A stretch of DNA of 64,000 nucleotides, from contig JAGPNK010000006.1 of assembly GCA_020746835.1 (NCBI GenBank), positions 1,612,001-1,676,000 on the forward strand, read 5' to 3'. This document shows positions 10,073 through 21,814 of the stretch, in pieces; within the stretch, counting starts at the first letter, position 1; the number at the start of each line of letters is the position of its first letter. Both the position numbers and the translations under genes were made by a program. This DNA comes from Stachybotrys elegans. Taxonomy: Eukaryota > Ascomycota > Sordariomycetes > Hypocreales > Stachybotryaceae. Under the pieces are notes generated by a model. The model ran no database searches. It had not been told where the DNA came from and worked only from the letters and a program-made list of their open reading frames with translations.

Positions 10073-13051
10073 ATGCACCAGCCCAAGTTTGCCAGTGTCA
10101 GTGTCAGGCACAAGACTCGACCGGTGCGTCGGCCGTCGTTTAGAGACGACAACCTAGTTGGCCTCCGATACGAGAAGACAGTTGCCGCAGAACCTCCCAT
10201 CCCCATGGCCCCAAGAAGTCCCCTGCGCGCATCACGGCCTACCACCTCGTCCTCGTCCTCAGTCCACAGTCACAGCCCCGTCGTCATCTCCCCCCCGAGA
10301 TCAGTCGTGGAGCCGCCAGCAGAAGAGCATCCCGCCCTCCGCACCCCCACCACTCCTCGGACGACGGTCAGCGCCTGGAAGCGGGACTCGGGCCACGCTC
10401 CCAACAGCGCTGCTGCTACCATCTACGAGGAGGACTGCGAGGACGAGCTGCTGCACAAGTTCGTCGACGACTTGCAGGTGCTGGTGTCGGTGACCCCTGT
10501 GGGGCCGTACTTTAGCGAGAACCCTTCGACGGTCGCAATTCTTCCCGAAGATGTTCCTTCCGTCTACTCTCAGGACGACCGCAGCGTGGTGGAGTCGTCG
10601 GAACCACAGCGGTCTCTGAGCCTGGACTTTCATCTCCCGCTGGCGAGCCCGGCCCCGTCCGTCAAGTCGCCGTCAGTAGCGGCGTCGTCGCCGCCACCGT
10701 CGCCTAGGAAGCTAGGCAAGAGTTTCAGCTTCCGGTCAATCTCCAAGTCTGTTCTGGGGAGGAAAAGTATAAGCGAAGAATCAACTCCAAGCATCGCGGC
10801 CACGCTCGAGCCTCTAGTGCGGGGCTCATCCGCGAGTACTAAGCAAGCCTCTGTGCCCCGGACCAGGGGGTCTTCCCTTTTTCGGACGGCGTACCACAGG
10901 TCCTCGAGCCAATCAGTCGGCTCTTCATCTGACGAAACCAATGCGTCGACACCCTTTTCACCTCTTGTCGTCTCCATCCCCACCGACAGCTTGCTCGACG
11001 ATGATTTTCTGACCGGCCTCTCCTTCTCGAATCGCGGCAGCATCTTGTTCGCGGGTCAGGGATCCCTTATCTTGGACGGAGAAATGGACGCCCAGGCGAC
11101 AGTTACCACTCCTCCGAATGATGCGATGCCCGCGCGCGAACCCAATCACACGACCTCTACGCCATCTGTGCGCCACGACCTCGACGACGCCGACAACAAG
11201 GACGCGTCGGCCGTGATGGAATCGCACAGCCTCCCACCCCTCCCCGACATCCGTGTCCTCGCGGCCGACGTCGAACAAGAATCTCAAAAGGTGAGATCTC
11301 TCTATGATGGCGGTCAGGGCACTGGGGAAGACGAAGCAAGACCCTCAACCTGTGAACCTTCCGATCCTTCCCCCGAGGCGTCTCAAAAGGAGCAAGAGTA
11401 TGAGCATGATGCGTATGGTTTCCTAGACTACCCAAGCTATGCATCCTACGCGGCTTGTCGGCCAGGACATCCTTTATGCTGACCCGAACCTCGCTCTAGG
11501 ACAAATGCGAGGCTCGGTCCTGGCGCACATATTTCCAGATCCGCAAGCCCTTTGTCCTATCAGTTCGACAAGACAAACACTGAGCTAGCAGGCGGACTCG
11601 AGGACTGGGAGGATGTAGATGGTACCCTCATCGATCGCTACGGCTTCATCGTCGACCCAAGACCAACATCGCGACTGGGAACGCCCAACTCGCTTAGATC
11701 AACCCAGTTCTCGACCAGGAAGAGAAATGTATTACAAAAGAGGAACCCACGAGACCCAGCGGGATTATCGGTGCCGCCGCATCCCAGACGGTCGCCAAGC
11801 AGAAAGGTCTCAGCGAGGTCGCTAAATACCCAGCATTCGGGAGTGTCCGTGGCATCTTTTCGATCGTCACGGTCCGTCATCCGGCACGCGGGAAACCTAT
11901 TACCATACAACCGAGATCGGCGCTGGCTCGACGACGCTGGAGACATGCTATCCATGTCGCCAAGCTTGCAAGACATCGCCGAAGAGGTGCAGAACGAGAG
12001 GATCTCAGAGGCCCTGAAGCGCAAAGAGGGCGAGCGGTCCGAGAAGTGGCGGAAGATGGCCAAAGTAATCAGGACTGGCGACCAGGGTCAGGGCCAGGGA
12101 ATGGAGTTTCAATTCGACACCAAGAACCCAAAGTTAATCGATAGGACGTGGAAGGGAATTCCCGACCGGTGGCGCGGTGCGGCATGGTGGTCTTTTATGG
12201 CAGCCAGCGCCAAGAAGCACCAGAATATGGCAACAAACGATGAGCTCATTGCCCAGTTCCATCGTCTACAAGATTACAGTTCAGGAGACGATGGGCAGAT
12301 TGATATGGATGTGCCCAGGACGATCGGGCGACACATCATGTTCCGACGAAGATATCGCGGCGGCCAGCGGCTCATGTTTCGAGTCCTGCATGCCATTTCG
12401 CTCTACTTTCCAGAAACGGGTTACGGGCAAGGCATGGCCTCGCTGGCGGCGACACTGCTGTGCTACTTCGACGAAGAGAGATGCTTCGTGATGATGGTGC
12501 GCATGTGGGAACTGCGGGGACTGAAGGATCTCTACCATCCCAAATTCTCAGGCCTCATGGCTGCGCTGAAGGAGTTTGAGAGCTGCTGGCTCAATAAGGA
12601 TGTGGCCAAAAGACTGGTAAGATAGATCCGATGCCGTGTCAGAGAAGCGATGAGGGACTAACACGCTTGCTAGGTGGAGTTGGATGTCGATGTCACTTCC
12701 TACGGGACGAAATGGTATCTGACTCTGTTCAATCTTTCGGTCCCGTTTCCTGCCCAGCTCCGCATATGGGATGTCTTTCTCCTACTCGGCGATGGAGCTT
12801 TCTCCGAAGGCATTCCCAGTGAAGAAAGCATCAAGCCAGGGAGCAATGCTCCATCTGTAACGACGGGCTTGGATGTTCTGCATGCGGCGAGCGCAGCCTT
12901 GGTCCAGGCGTTGCGGGAGATGATCCTGGACTCAGACTTTGAGAACGCCATGAAGGCCTTGACGTCGCACATGGCCATCAGAGACGAAGATCTGCTGATG
13001 AAGGTGATGAAGGCCGAGTACAAAGCACACTCGGGGAGGAGGAGGGCGTAG
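10073..13051 (+). CDS. TBC-domain Rab GTPase-activating protein
   Basis: Exons 10073-11412, 11500-12616 and 12674-13051 give about 944 residues. The first ~450 residues are Ser/Pro-rich and probably disordered. The TBC domain spans about residues 663-900: it starts WKGIPDRWRGAAWW, carries the arginine finger in the MDVPRT motif (near residue 717) and the glutamine finger in TGYGQGM (near 754). Both catalytic fingers are present, so Rab-GAP activity is expected; the Rab target cannot be told from sequence. The first coding intron has two donors in the same phase, at 11398 (GTATGA) and 11413 (GTATGG), so a five-residue difference is possible; I chose the second. The third exon follows a clear GTAAGA...CTAG intron. 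Confidence 0.88.
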
Positions 13052-13997
13052 CAAACCCTGCTGCCTCCCTTTACGCCTTGACAGGCACCCCCATTTTTCC
13101 TATGTCGCATTATCCCATTCAGGCTGGGACACTACCTTGGCCTCGGCCGGAGTTTTGCAGCGTTGATGATTACGCCCACGTTGGGTTTGTCTTTGGGTTT
13201 TGGCCCGCCCACGCCTCGACAGGCACTACTTTTTTTCTTCTTCTTCCTTCTCGTTTTCGTCTGTGCAAGATGGGTACCTAGGAACGAACAGCATGATTTT
13301 GGCTGTGGTCATTGGGAAGGGCACTGGGATGTGAAGTTGAGCTTTGATGGTTTCCTTGGGGGTTTACGAGATACAGCGGTCATGATTGTGGTTAGTCTAT
13401 ACCCTTGACGCGAGTTGATTGATTACCTTGCCTGCCTACCTACCTACCTTTGTGTTCATTATCATATCATGTTATGCGCGATAATAGAGAGTAGTGAGGG
13501 GAGAGACTACAGCAGCTAATACTAAGATTTGTCACCGTGCGTACCGAATGCCTACATACGTGAGATGGAGATGGGCAATTTGAAATCAGAAGCCTCGGCT
13601 GTCGTTTGACAAATCCAGAGCTGTGGAATAGATTGGGTGTGCTGGGATAAGCCACAGTTTCAGGGGGTTTTCGAAGAATTTAGCACCCGCGCCACCAAGG
13701 GACCACCGAGGGAAAAGTTCCATCATGTTGGATTCCACACACATCCATTGGAGGCGTCTGACCAACTCCATACCACTTACTACTGTACCTCCACGCAGCT
13801 CTGGTTTATAAACAGGCTGCGCTCCACTGCGAAACCCATACCCTTAGCCCATCTCAACCACGAGGGAAAAAACCGCCAAGCTGTTCGCCTCAAGCCTACG
13901 AAGGACGCTGCGCTCCAGCGTCGGATTATCGATTGCGGCCGCCTCGACGTCTTTCCACAAGATCAACACACCGTCTGCCGAGCTCGGCGTCAGAAAA
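13052..13997. other. Intergenic, TBC gene 3' side to thioredoxin reductase promoter
   Basis: No gene seen. It contains a CCTACC tandem near 13435-13450, a motif recurrent in intergenic DNA here, then a TATA-like box and the leader of the thioredoxin reductase gene. Confidence 0.6.
13804..13811 (+). promoter_or_regulatory. TATA-like box upstream of thioredoxin reductase
   Basis: GTTTATAAA begins about 190 bases before the ATG at 13998. The position is plausible for a fungal TATA element. No transcription start data are available. Confidence 0.5.
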
Positions 13998-15458
13998 ATG
14001 CACAGCAAAGTCGTCAGTATGTATCTGTTTTCGCTTCTTCTTTTTTTTCTTTTCTTTCTTTTCTTGCTGGTCCCCTTGTCCACCCCGCCTTCGCTGCCCC
14101 TCGGTCGTTGCCCCTCCACAACCCATCTCCTTGAGCCATCACGTCCCCCCGCCCTGCCTGTCGCGTGCAGAAAGACAATACGGCATAGAAAGGAAGCCTT
14201 CTAACAGAAATGGTGTAGTTATCGGGTCCGGCCCTGCGGCTCACACCGCGGCCGTGTACCTCGCCAGAGCCGAGCTGAAGCGTACGTCATGACAATCCTC
14301 TTCCCCCCCAGACATATCGAAAGAAACGGAGCGAGAGAACAAAAGGGGGAAAAGAAGAAGAAGAAATAATCAAACATGCTTACCGGCCTTTGCTCTCGCA
14401 GCCGTGCTATACGAAGGCTTCATGGCCAACGGAACCGCCGCCGGCGGCCAGCTCACCACCACGACCGAGGTCGAGAACTTCCCCGGCTTCCCCAAGGGCA
14501 TCATGGGCCAGGAGCTGATGGTATGTGGCCTGCCTCTCTCTCCCCCTCTCTCTCTCTCGCCCGCGCAGCCCAACCCGCGCGCACTTCTTCGTTGGCTGAC
14601 ACGGAAACCCTTGTCCCCCCCTTTCGCAGGACAACATGCGCGCGCAATCTGAGCGGTTCGGCACCGAAATCGTCACCGACACCGTCACGACGCTGGACCT
14701 CTCCTCGCGGCCCTTCAAGTACAGCACCGAGTTCAGCCCGGAGGAGACGCACACGGCCGACTCAGTCATCATCGCGACCGGCGCCTCGGCCCGCCGCATG
14801 AACCTCGTCGGCGAGGACAAGTACTGGCAGAACGGCATCTCGGCCTGCGCCGTGTGCGACGGCGCCGTGCCCATCTTCCGCGGCAAGCCCCTCTACGTCA
14901 TCGGCGGCGGCGACTCGGCCGCCGAGGAGGCCACCTTCCTCACAAAGTACGCCAGCCACGTCACCGTCCTCGTCCGCCGCGACCAGCTCCGCGCCAGCAA
15001 GACCATGGCCTCGCGCCTCCTCGCCCACCCCAAGGTCACGGTCCGCTTCAACACCGTCGCCACCGAGGTCCGCGGCGATGACAAGGGCCTCATGAGCCAC
15101 CTCGTCGTCAAGGACACCAAGTCTGGCAGCGAGGAGGTCGTCGAGGCCAACGGCCTCTTCTACGCCATCGGCCACGACCCGGCCACCAATCTCGTCAAGG
15201 GCCAGCTCGACATGGACGAGGATGGATACATCGTCACCAAGCCCGGCACCACGCTCACCAGCATTGAGGGCGTGTTTGCCGCCGGTGATGTCCAGGACAA
15301 GCGGTACCGACAGGCTATTACCAGCGCTGGTAAGAAGCACATCCCTCTCCGGTTCTCTTCATTCGATTGTATTGTAGCAGTAATACTAACCAGCTCTTCT
15401 AGGCACGGGCTGTATGGCTGCGCTCGAGGCGGAGAAGTTCCTGGCCGACCAGGAGTAG
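13998..15458 (+). CDS. TRR1: Thioredoxin reductase (NADPH), low-molecular-weight type
   Basis: Five exons (13998-14016, 14219-14281, 14402-14520, 14630-15329, 15403-15458) give 318 residues, the normal size. The enzyme passes electrons from NADPH through FAD to thioredoxin, supporting ribonucleotide reduction and peroxide defence. Visible motifs are the FAD-binding [10 protein letters not shown] near residue 9, the redox-active pair in CAVCDG near residue 139, the NADPH-binding [10 protein letters not shown] near 158, and the C-terminal FAD motif around VFAAGDVQD. The first coding exon is only 19 bases; splicing restores KVVIIGSGP exactly. All five exons keep phase. The gene converges on the UDP-GlcNAc pyrophosphorylase gene. 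A mitochondrial leader is not seen. Confidence is high. Confidence 0.95.
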
Positions 15459-15786
15459 AGGCAGTCTTAATTTTGCGATATATATATAGAACGCGAAAAG
15501 AAGAAAAGAAAAAAGGTAGAGCCATAACACGGCTGGATACCCTTTGGTAGAATAGACGGGTGTCTATCATGGGCTGACTTCAAGCTTCGTCACAATGTAT
15601 ATGTCTGTAGTCCCTTTTCTGTGTCAGACTCGAAGGCTTTGTCATTTTCAAACCCCGGTCGATCTCGGTTTGCGGACTGCTATCCTGTTCCTCACGTATC
15701 TGCTCTAAACATTTCCTCGCTTGTTTTGTTTTACGCCTCAGGTGTTTCCGTTATACATTACATCTCTCAAACATTGGTCCTAAATC
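15459..15786. other. Convergent 3' region, thioredoxin reductase / UAP1
   Basis: 328 bases between two converging stop codons. It has an A-rich tract and a TATATATA stretch near 15479, consistent with polyadenylation signals for both genes. No gene is seen. Confidence 0.6.
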
Positions 15787-17353
15787 TTACTCCCGCTCCA
15801 GCACAGCTGGTGCCGTAATGGTGGTGCCCTTGAGCTTTTCCAGACCCTCGCCGCCCTATAAGAAAACAAGTTAGCGTCTCTCCAATGTTGACCCGATGAA
15901 GGGGTTGGCTTACGTAGCTGATCAGGGGAGAAACCTCGATACCACCGTCAGCAACGACAATAGCACCAGTCTCTTGAGCCCAGCGCTGGCCCTGAGTCAT
16001 GATATCTCGCTTGCTTGTCTGGGGATCGTCCTCGCCTGTGTTGGGGGCGTTCTTCAGAGGAGAGAACTCATCCTCACGACGAACCTCGAAGCAGGCAAAC
16101 TTGTCGAGGGAAAGCATAGGGAAGACATCAAAGACGAACTGCTCAAGCTTGATGCCATTGGGCTTCTCGGGCTTGACAGTCTCACCGCTGCTGAGGTCGG
16201 CAAAGGGAATCTTCTTGCGGGCGACGTGGTGGGGGAGCTTATGGGCCCACTCGGGAATGGACTCGAGGAAGCGGAAGGAGTAGTAGTGGTTGACGATGTT
16301 GGCAGCACGGAACTTGAGGACGTCTGGTTGCTTAGGGTCCTTAGCCTCGGCAGTCTCCTTGTCAATCTCCGAGTACTCGACAACGTCGGGCTTGCCGTTC
16401 TTGGACAGGATGAGGCCGACCGACTCGGTGGCATTGCGCTTGCGGACGACCTTGGTGGCGATATCGACATCAAGCGAAGCGGAGAAGCCAATGAAGACGG
16501 GGTCGGCAACCTTGACAAGGCAGTTATCAACGCAGTAGGCATGAATGTGCTCGATGCCGCGCTTACGCATGTCATCAATGACACCCGAGACGATGAGGGC
16601 CTGGTAAATGCCTCCGTTTCCATCAGGAGCAACGGCGACCTTGCCCTTGCTCTCGAGGATGATCTTGCCTTCGTTGGAGATGCAGGGGAGAACGCCCTGC
16701 TCGAAGATGACAACATTGGACTTTTCCAGGCCGAAGTAGTTGTTCTCGGCAAAGAAGTCCTCGGTAGGTCCGCGGGTAGGTCCACTGGTCATGACATACC
16801 AGGGGACAACAGCCTTGTCGCCGCCAGCGCGCTTGGCGGCAAGCTCCTGGACCTTGCGGATGCGCTCGGCCTGGATCTGGAAGAGGGACTTGTGGGAGGG
16901 CAGGCCAATGTCGTAGCAGCCCTTTGGAGCAGAGCTGCCTAGACGAGTACCCTGGCCACCAGCCATGAGGACGACGGCGACCTTGTTGGCAGCAATGGCA
17001 TCGAGACCCGAGGCGTACCAAGCATCGATATCTTCCTGCTTGGAGTCTAGAATGCTGGCCGTGGCAGACTCGGGCAGGGGCTCGAGGGTGTCGGGGGTAT
17101 CATCGGTCTTGGGAGGGTTGAGGGCGCGCGTGGTGATGTCGTTGATGTGGGCGGGGTTGAAGCGGGAGAGCTGCTCGAATAGCTCACCCTTCTGAGCGCT
17201 CGAGAGGGTGTCCCAGAATGAAAAGACGTGGTCCTGGCCAGCCTCAGCATACTTGGACTTGAGGCTGTCGAGGGTCTCTGCTGAAGGCTCGGCAGGGGGG
17301 GCGTCGGCGGCCTTGGAGGAGCCGATGTGAAGCTTCTCCTTGATGACGTTCAT
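15787..17353 (-). CDS. UAP1: UDP-N-acetylglucosamine pyrophosphorylase
   Basis: Exons 15914-17353 and 15787-15855 give 502 residues. The enzyme makes UDP-GlcNAc from UTP and GlcNAc-1-phosphate, feeding chitin, GPI anchors and N-glycans. The nucleotide-binding signature [17 protein letters not shown] lies near residue 130, followed by [13 protein letters not shown] and the [13 protein letters not shown] motif, which mark the eukaryotic UAP1 type rather than UDP-glucose pyrophosphorylase. The 58-bp intron (donor GTAAGC, acceptor TTATAG) sits just before the last 22 codons; splicing restores SPLISYGGEGLE. Without splicing a longer unrelated tail would be read. The start is the first in-frame ATG, and length supports it. 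Confidence 0.95.
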
Positions 17354-18263
17354 GTTGGTGGATAGGAAAGGAGCTGCGGGGAGTTGATGTCAACTTGAAA
17401 GGGACGTGACAAGAGTAAAATTCAAGGGCCAATGCTTCTCACGATGAAATATGCGATGTGGTTGAAGGTGTAGATTGAAGAGGAGAAGAAATACGATGGA
17501 GGATGGAGGTCGGGAAGACGGTGTGGCTATTGTCAAAGCAAGCTGAACGCAAAGCAACGACTCCAAGTTTGTTGTTAGCTGGATGGTGGGGTTATTGCGG
17601 CGGTGTAAGTACGAGGGGCACAGAGCTCCCTACTAGGTAGGTATGCTAACTGCGCTTACCTTACGCTTACGAGGTCCGCGTCCGGCAGCTTCCAGTTCCA
17701 ACTATATTCTGGCTATACGAGGTAGGAGCCCCCCAGGTTCGTAATTGACGAAAAGCGTCAATGGCCGAATTTTATTGCTTCTTGCTTGCAGTCAGCCTCA
17801 GCCCCAGCCTGCGCCGCATGGTTGGTGTTTCTCTTTGCTTTTTTTTCTTGTTTACCGCCTTTCTTCCATCACCTTGCCTCCTGGCAAACAACAAACGTCG
17901 TGTTGCATGCCAACCCTCAGGCCTCCTCGTATCCTGAATCGCAGGCTCAATGACCCCGCTCTTTATGTGGTTGTACCCCGACGCAGCGCCACCACCACCA
18001 GTAACCAACTCCATGGAGCTGACCAGCAAACCAGGACCAGGGCAACGCAACGAGACAGACAGGCCAAGCCAGCCACGATGAACCAGGGGCACGTCCTATT
18101 CGCTGTCGGTGCTTCGTTGTGACCTGCATAAGCCACAGTTCAGACAGGCCTCTATCCCAGGATTACTTGCGTGAGCATCACAAATAGCATTTGCTATAAT
18201 TACTGGATCATGTTAGATAGAAAACCCAGATCAACTCAACAGGGTCCAGAGACTGTCGCAGGG

Positions 18264-18271
18264 TGACGTCA
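18264..18271. promoter_or_regulatory. Perfect CRE/ATF palindrome TGACGTCA
   Basis: An exact bZIP (ATF/CREB class) consensus, about 910 bases upstream of the UAP1 start codon. It could be a distal element or a chance match. Only binding data would tell. Confidence 0.4.
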
Positions 18272-21200
18272 GAGCAGAAATTTTGGCTGTGGAATCCGGA
18301 GCTCGACCTTCCCTACCTAGCGGAACCTCCCATCCAACGACAGTCAGATTCCAATACCAATGACTAACGTACTGCGCAATAGTCTGGACAGAGCGACAGG
18401 ATGTAGACACGAGAAGTTATCCCCTGTTCCTGCTACCCACCAACACTTCTTCGCTCGGCCGGGTTGTATACCTGGTTCCCGGCGTAGTTGGTGTTGAGAT
18501 GGATGCTGTGAATGATGCATTCTGATGCCAGGGAATAATCCAGCAGACGCAAAGATGAGAGGCCAGAATTACTCACATCATTTGCTATACGGTCTTCCTC
18601 TATTTCAATATATAGGCCTCAGGTCTGCGACTTCACATGAGTATTACGCTCTCTCCATCTCTAAATCTCCGGTCCGCGACGTCCACTTACCCTGTACCCA
18701 CTCAGTGTGCTTTACATGAGGTTAGCTGACATTCGAAAGTTCGGTTGTCAAGCTATTACCATTGTTGGTTTACACATCTATGGTCGGTATTTCTTTCCGT
18801 GTGGTTACTTCGGGATTGTGCTCTCCATTTGAGGTTATATACCTCGACCCTTTGTGTGGTTGGAATGTTCAACTCAGACTCTCGGTGGACAGGATGCTAT
18901 CACGATATCATACACTTGCCCGTAGATTTCTGCAACGACGCTTACAGCTCGAAAAGGAAGCCAGGCAACACAAGCCTCACAGATAGGAAGGACAACCACA
19001 CGCTACCGGGCTTACGTCCACCTGCCGTGCTGTGTCGGACTTGATAGAATCAGGGTGCTTGCAGAGTATCAATTGGCCATGGATAAGCTCACATGGAGCC
19101 ACTGAAGAAGACCGACACTCAGCATTGTCTCCCGAGGTGAGAACCGAGTTACCATTGCAGGTCGTCGTTCTTACAAGTACGGTAAACCATTGCACAGTTG
19201 ACAGTTGCTGCGTTGACACCGAGGATGCATTACGTCTCGGCACCGTCCATTAGACCTGATGATCCTGTCTCCCCAACTTGCCGGCTCACTGTGGCAAAGC
19301 CCATAACTTCACCCAATGGGCAATGGCTACCAAAGAAGCTACCATCTGCGTGAAAAGGTCATCGACTCGATGGAAATCCCACCCATACTACTTACCGGAT
19401 GGCTAATGTGACGAGCCGCACAGCTAAGCAGCAGCCTGCATTGCACATACATTCATAAACCACGATGTTATGCTTATTGTGCTGGCACAAGGGCATAAGC
19501 GTGCTGATGAGGCATCAATGCATAAGATACGCCTCACCTCATCCTCCAAGACAACAACAACCAAGCACTAGTATAGTGCGGTAGTGCTAGAGGCACGACT
19601 GGACGTGGCACGTCGCTACTGGACGTTGAGACTAGCCGTCCCTTCTCAAGGAACCTAACATTCCGTGACACACACGCAGTGCCCCCCCTCGAATCTCCAC
19701 TGGTGGGCGAGCAGCAATGCGGCGTCGGTACAGTAATGTGATGCGTGGGGGGACCCTGGCAGGCCATACCACTCGACGCGCGGTATGCTAATTACTTAAC
19801 AAGCACATAGCATGATCGACTCGGACTCGGGCTCGAGGACGCAAGAGCCAGTGTTTCAGAAGGGGACTTGTGGATACTGCCGCACCGCGAGATGCCAATG
19901 ACACCATCTGTCGATCTGTGACGACGCTGATGACTGGCTCAATTGCGGGCTCCGGGAGGAAACGGGGAAGGGGAAGGAGAAGAGGGAAAAAAACATGACG
20001 GTGAAGGGATGAAATTGGCCCATGGGCATCGGACCATGGTATGTTCGGGCACAAACCCTCTGGAAAACCACCAAAAATGATCCGAGGGACCTAGGATGGA
20101 GAACCAAGGGCCCTTCAATGTCAAGCGGTGGCGGGCCTTGCCGTTCCGATCTCCCCGGGACCCGACCTAGCATGCCCAGCCCTCAGCAAGCCGAAGCCGC
20201 AGGCTGGCTCAGGTCGGTCTGGCTGGCGGCGTAGCATAGCGCGGCGTGGGCCTGTGGACGGTGGCCTGTGGTCGTCGTGCGTGGAATCTCCGAGAAACAC
20301 GCCGGGCAACATGCTCTGAGTTCCCCGGGCATGGTTGTTTCAATTTTGTTTTGTTTTTTTCTCTCTCCCCGCGGGCGGAGCTTGCTGGCGTGTCGTTAAG
20401 ACACCCAGGGCATAGAGGGAAGATGGCCACGTCAAATGAGATGGCCGGAGAAGGGGGGCGTTTCAGTGTCGTCTGTACGCCTGAACCTACACATCAAGTA
20501 TGCACCTACATAATATTGTCTTCCTGTGTCTGGACCATGTGTCAGAGCCACGCAATCATCACGCTCGGGGGGCCGAGTACTCCCGTAGACAACGTGCGAT
20601 TGTCGATCCACTTGTACAACGAAAGGGTTTTTTCTCCCCCTCTCTGTCTCTCCTTCATATCTCTGTGTACCCTGGTACTTTGCCCCGATCCCGGCTCCGG
20701 GCCGTGATTTGGCGGGCTTGGCATACGGGGATGCTTAAAAAAAAAGAAGAGGGAAGAGAAAAAAAAAAAGCCCCGACCCTGCCCTACCTTTCCCTTACGA
20801 GAAGAGTCACCGGCCTCCGGACATCGGCTTCATGCTGTGCCAATGGGTTTTAGGTAATGCGTATTACTCGTGTGCATCATCGTGTCTCTCGATGGTGTCC
20901 GATCCCATGGTCATGGCTTGTTGTTTTTTTGCGTCTACGTGTCTCACCGGACCGCTTTGCGGCTGCCAACGTGGCTCCCTTGCCTTGCCTGGGCCCAAGG
21001 CCGATGGGCCTCCCTCCCTCCCGTATTGTCTGAGAAACGCGGTGTCGGCTGCATGTAGCCCATTGAAACAATAATCCGGAAGATGCGAGAGAAGCAAGCT
21101 GGGACAGGCCTTGATGCATTGCCAGCCATCACCCGGCACTACCAGGCATACCCAAGTCCATCCACGTCTCGGATCAAAACATGGTGCTGTAAGAATGCGA

Positions 21201-21790
21201 TGCAAGTGTCATGCTAGTTTTCTGCAAAGCAAATGCATCGTATCCATCAATCCGATCCAGAAGTCCTTGTTGCTGCCTGAAAATTGGCACGCAAGTCCTC
21301 CCTTTTCCCTCTTATTCTTTTTTCTTCTTTCTCGTCATTTTCATAACAGCAACGTCAGTTGTGAAACATGATCGAGCAAGCCCTGCGCCCCAGCGGCAAT
21401 ATGACATGGAAGGGGGTTTTTCTTCTTCTTCTTCTTTTTCTTATTTTGTTTTTATTTATTTTTGCACATCTCATCCTTGCCGATTTTCAAAAATTTCTCC
21501 CTTTCCCTTCACATCAACCCTGATCCTTGCCATCTTGGCATCTTTCCGCCGTCGCATGCCCCGCCGCCACCTTCAGGCCATGAGGACAAAAAAAAAAAAA
21601 AGAGCAAGAAAGGAATAGTAAAGGCAACATGGTGAGGGAAAAAGCAAAAATAAAAGATTATGTATGACCGATCGGATCGACGCCTGTTAGTAGGATCGGT
21701 GCCTAGTATTGAGGCAGGTACGCGTAGCCCCAAACCTTCATTTTTTAAAGTAGGAGCGAAGCAGGTCCTCCCACATCCCATAGGACCCTC

Positions 21791-21814
21791 TTTCCCAGTT
21801 TCCCAGTTTCCCAG
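21791..21814 (+). repeat. TTTCCCAG tandem, three copies
   Basis: Three exact 8-base units lie back to back within a longer pyrimidine-rich strand that continues to about 21845. It is intergenic. Confidence 0.9.

Noticed and set aside
14762..15340. 192-codon minus-strand frame opposite thioredoxin reductase
   Set aside because: A shadow of the GC-rich TRR1 exon; Gly/Ala/Val-rich with no motifs.
15896..16942. 348-codon open frame on the plus strand opposite UAP1
   Set aside because: It mirrors the codon bias of the strongly supported UAP1 frame. The product is a low-complexity Leu/Gly/Val/Asp sequence with no family character.
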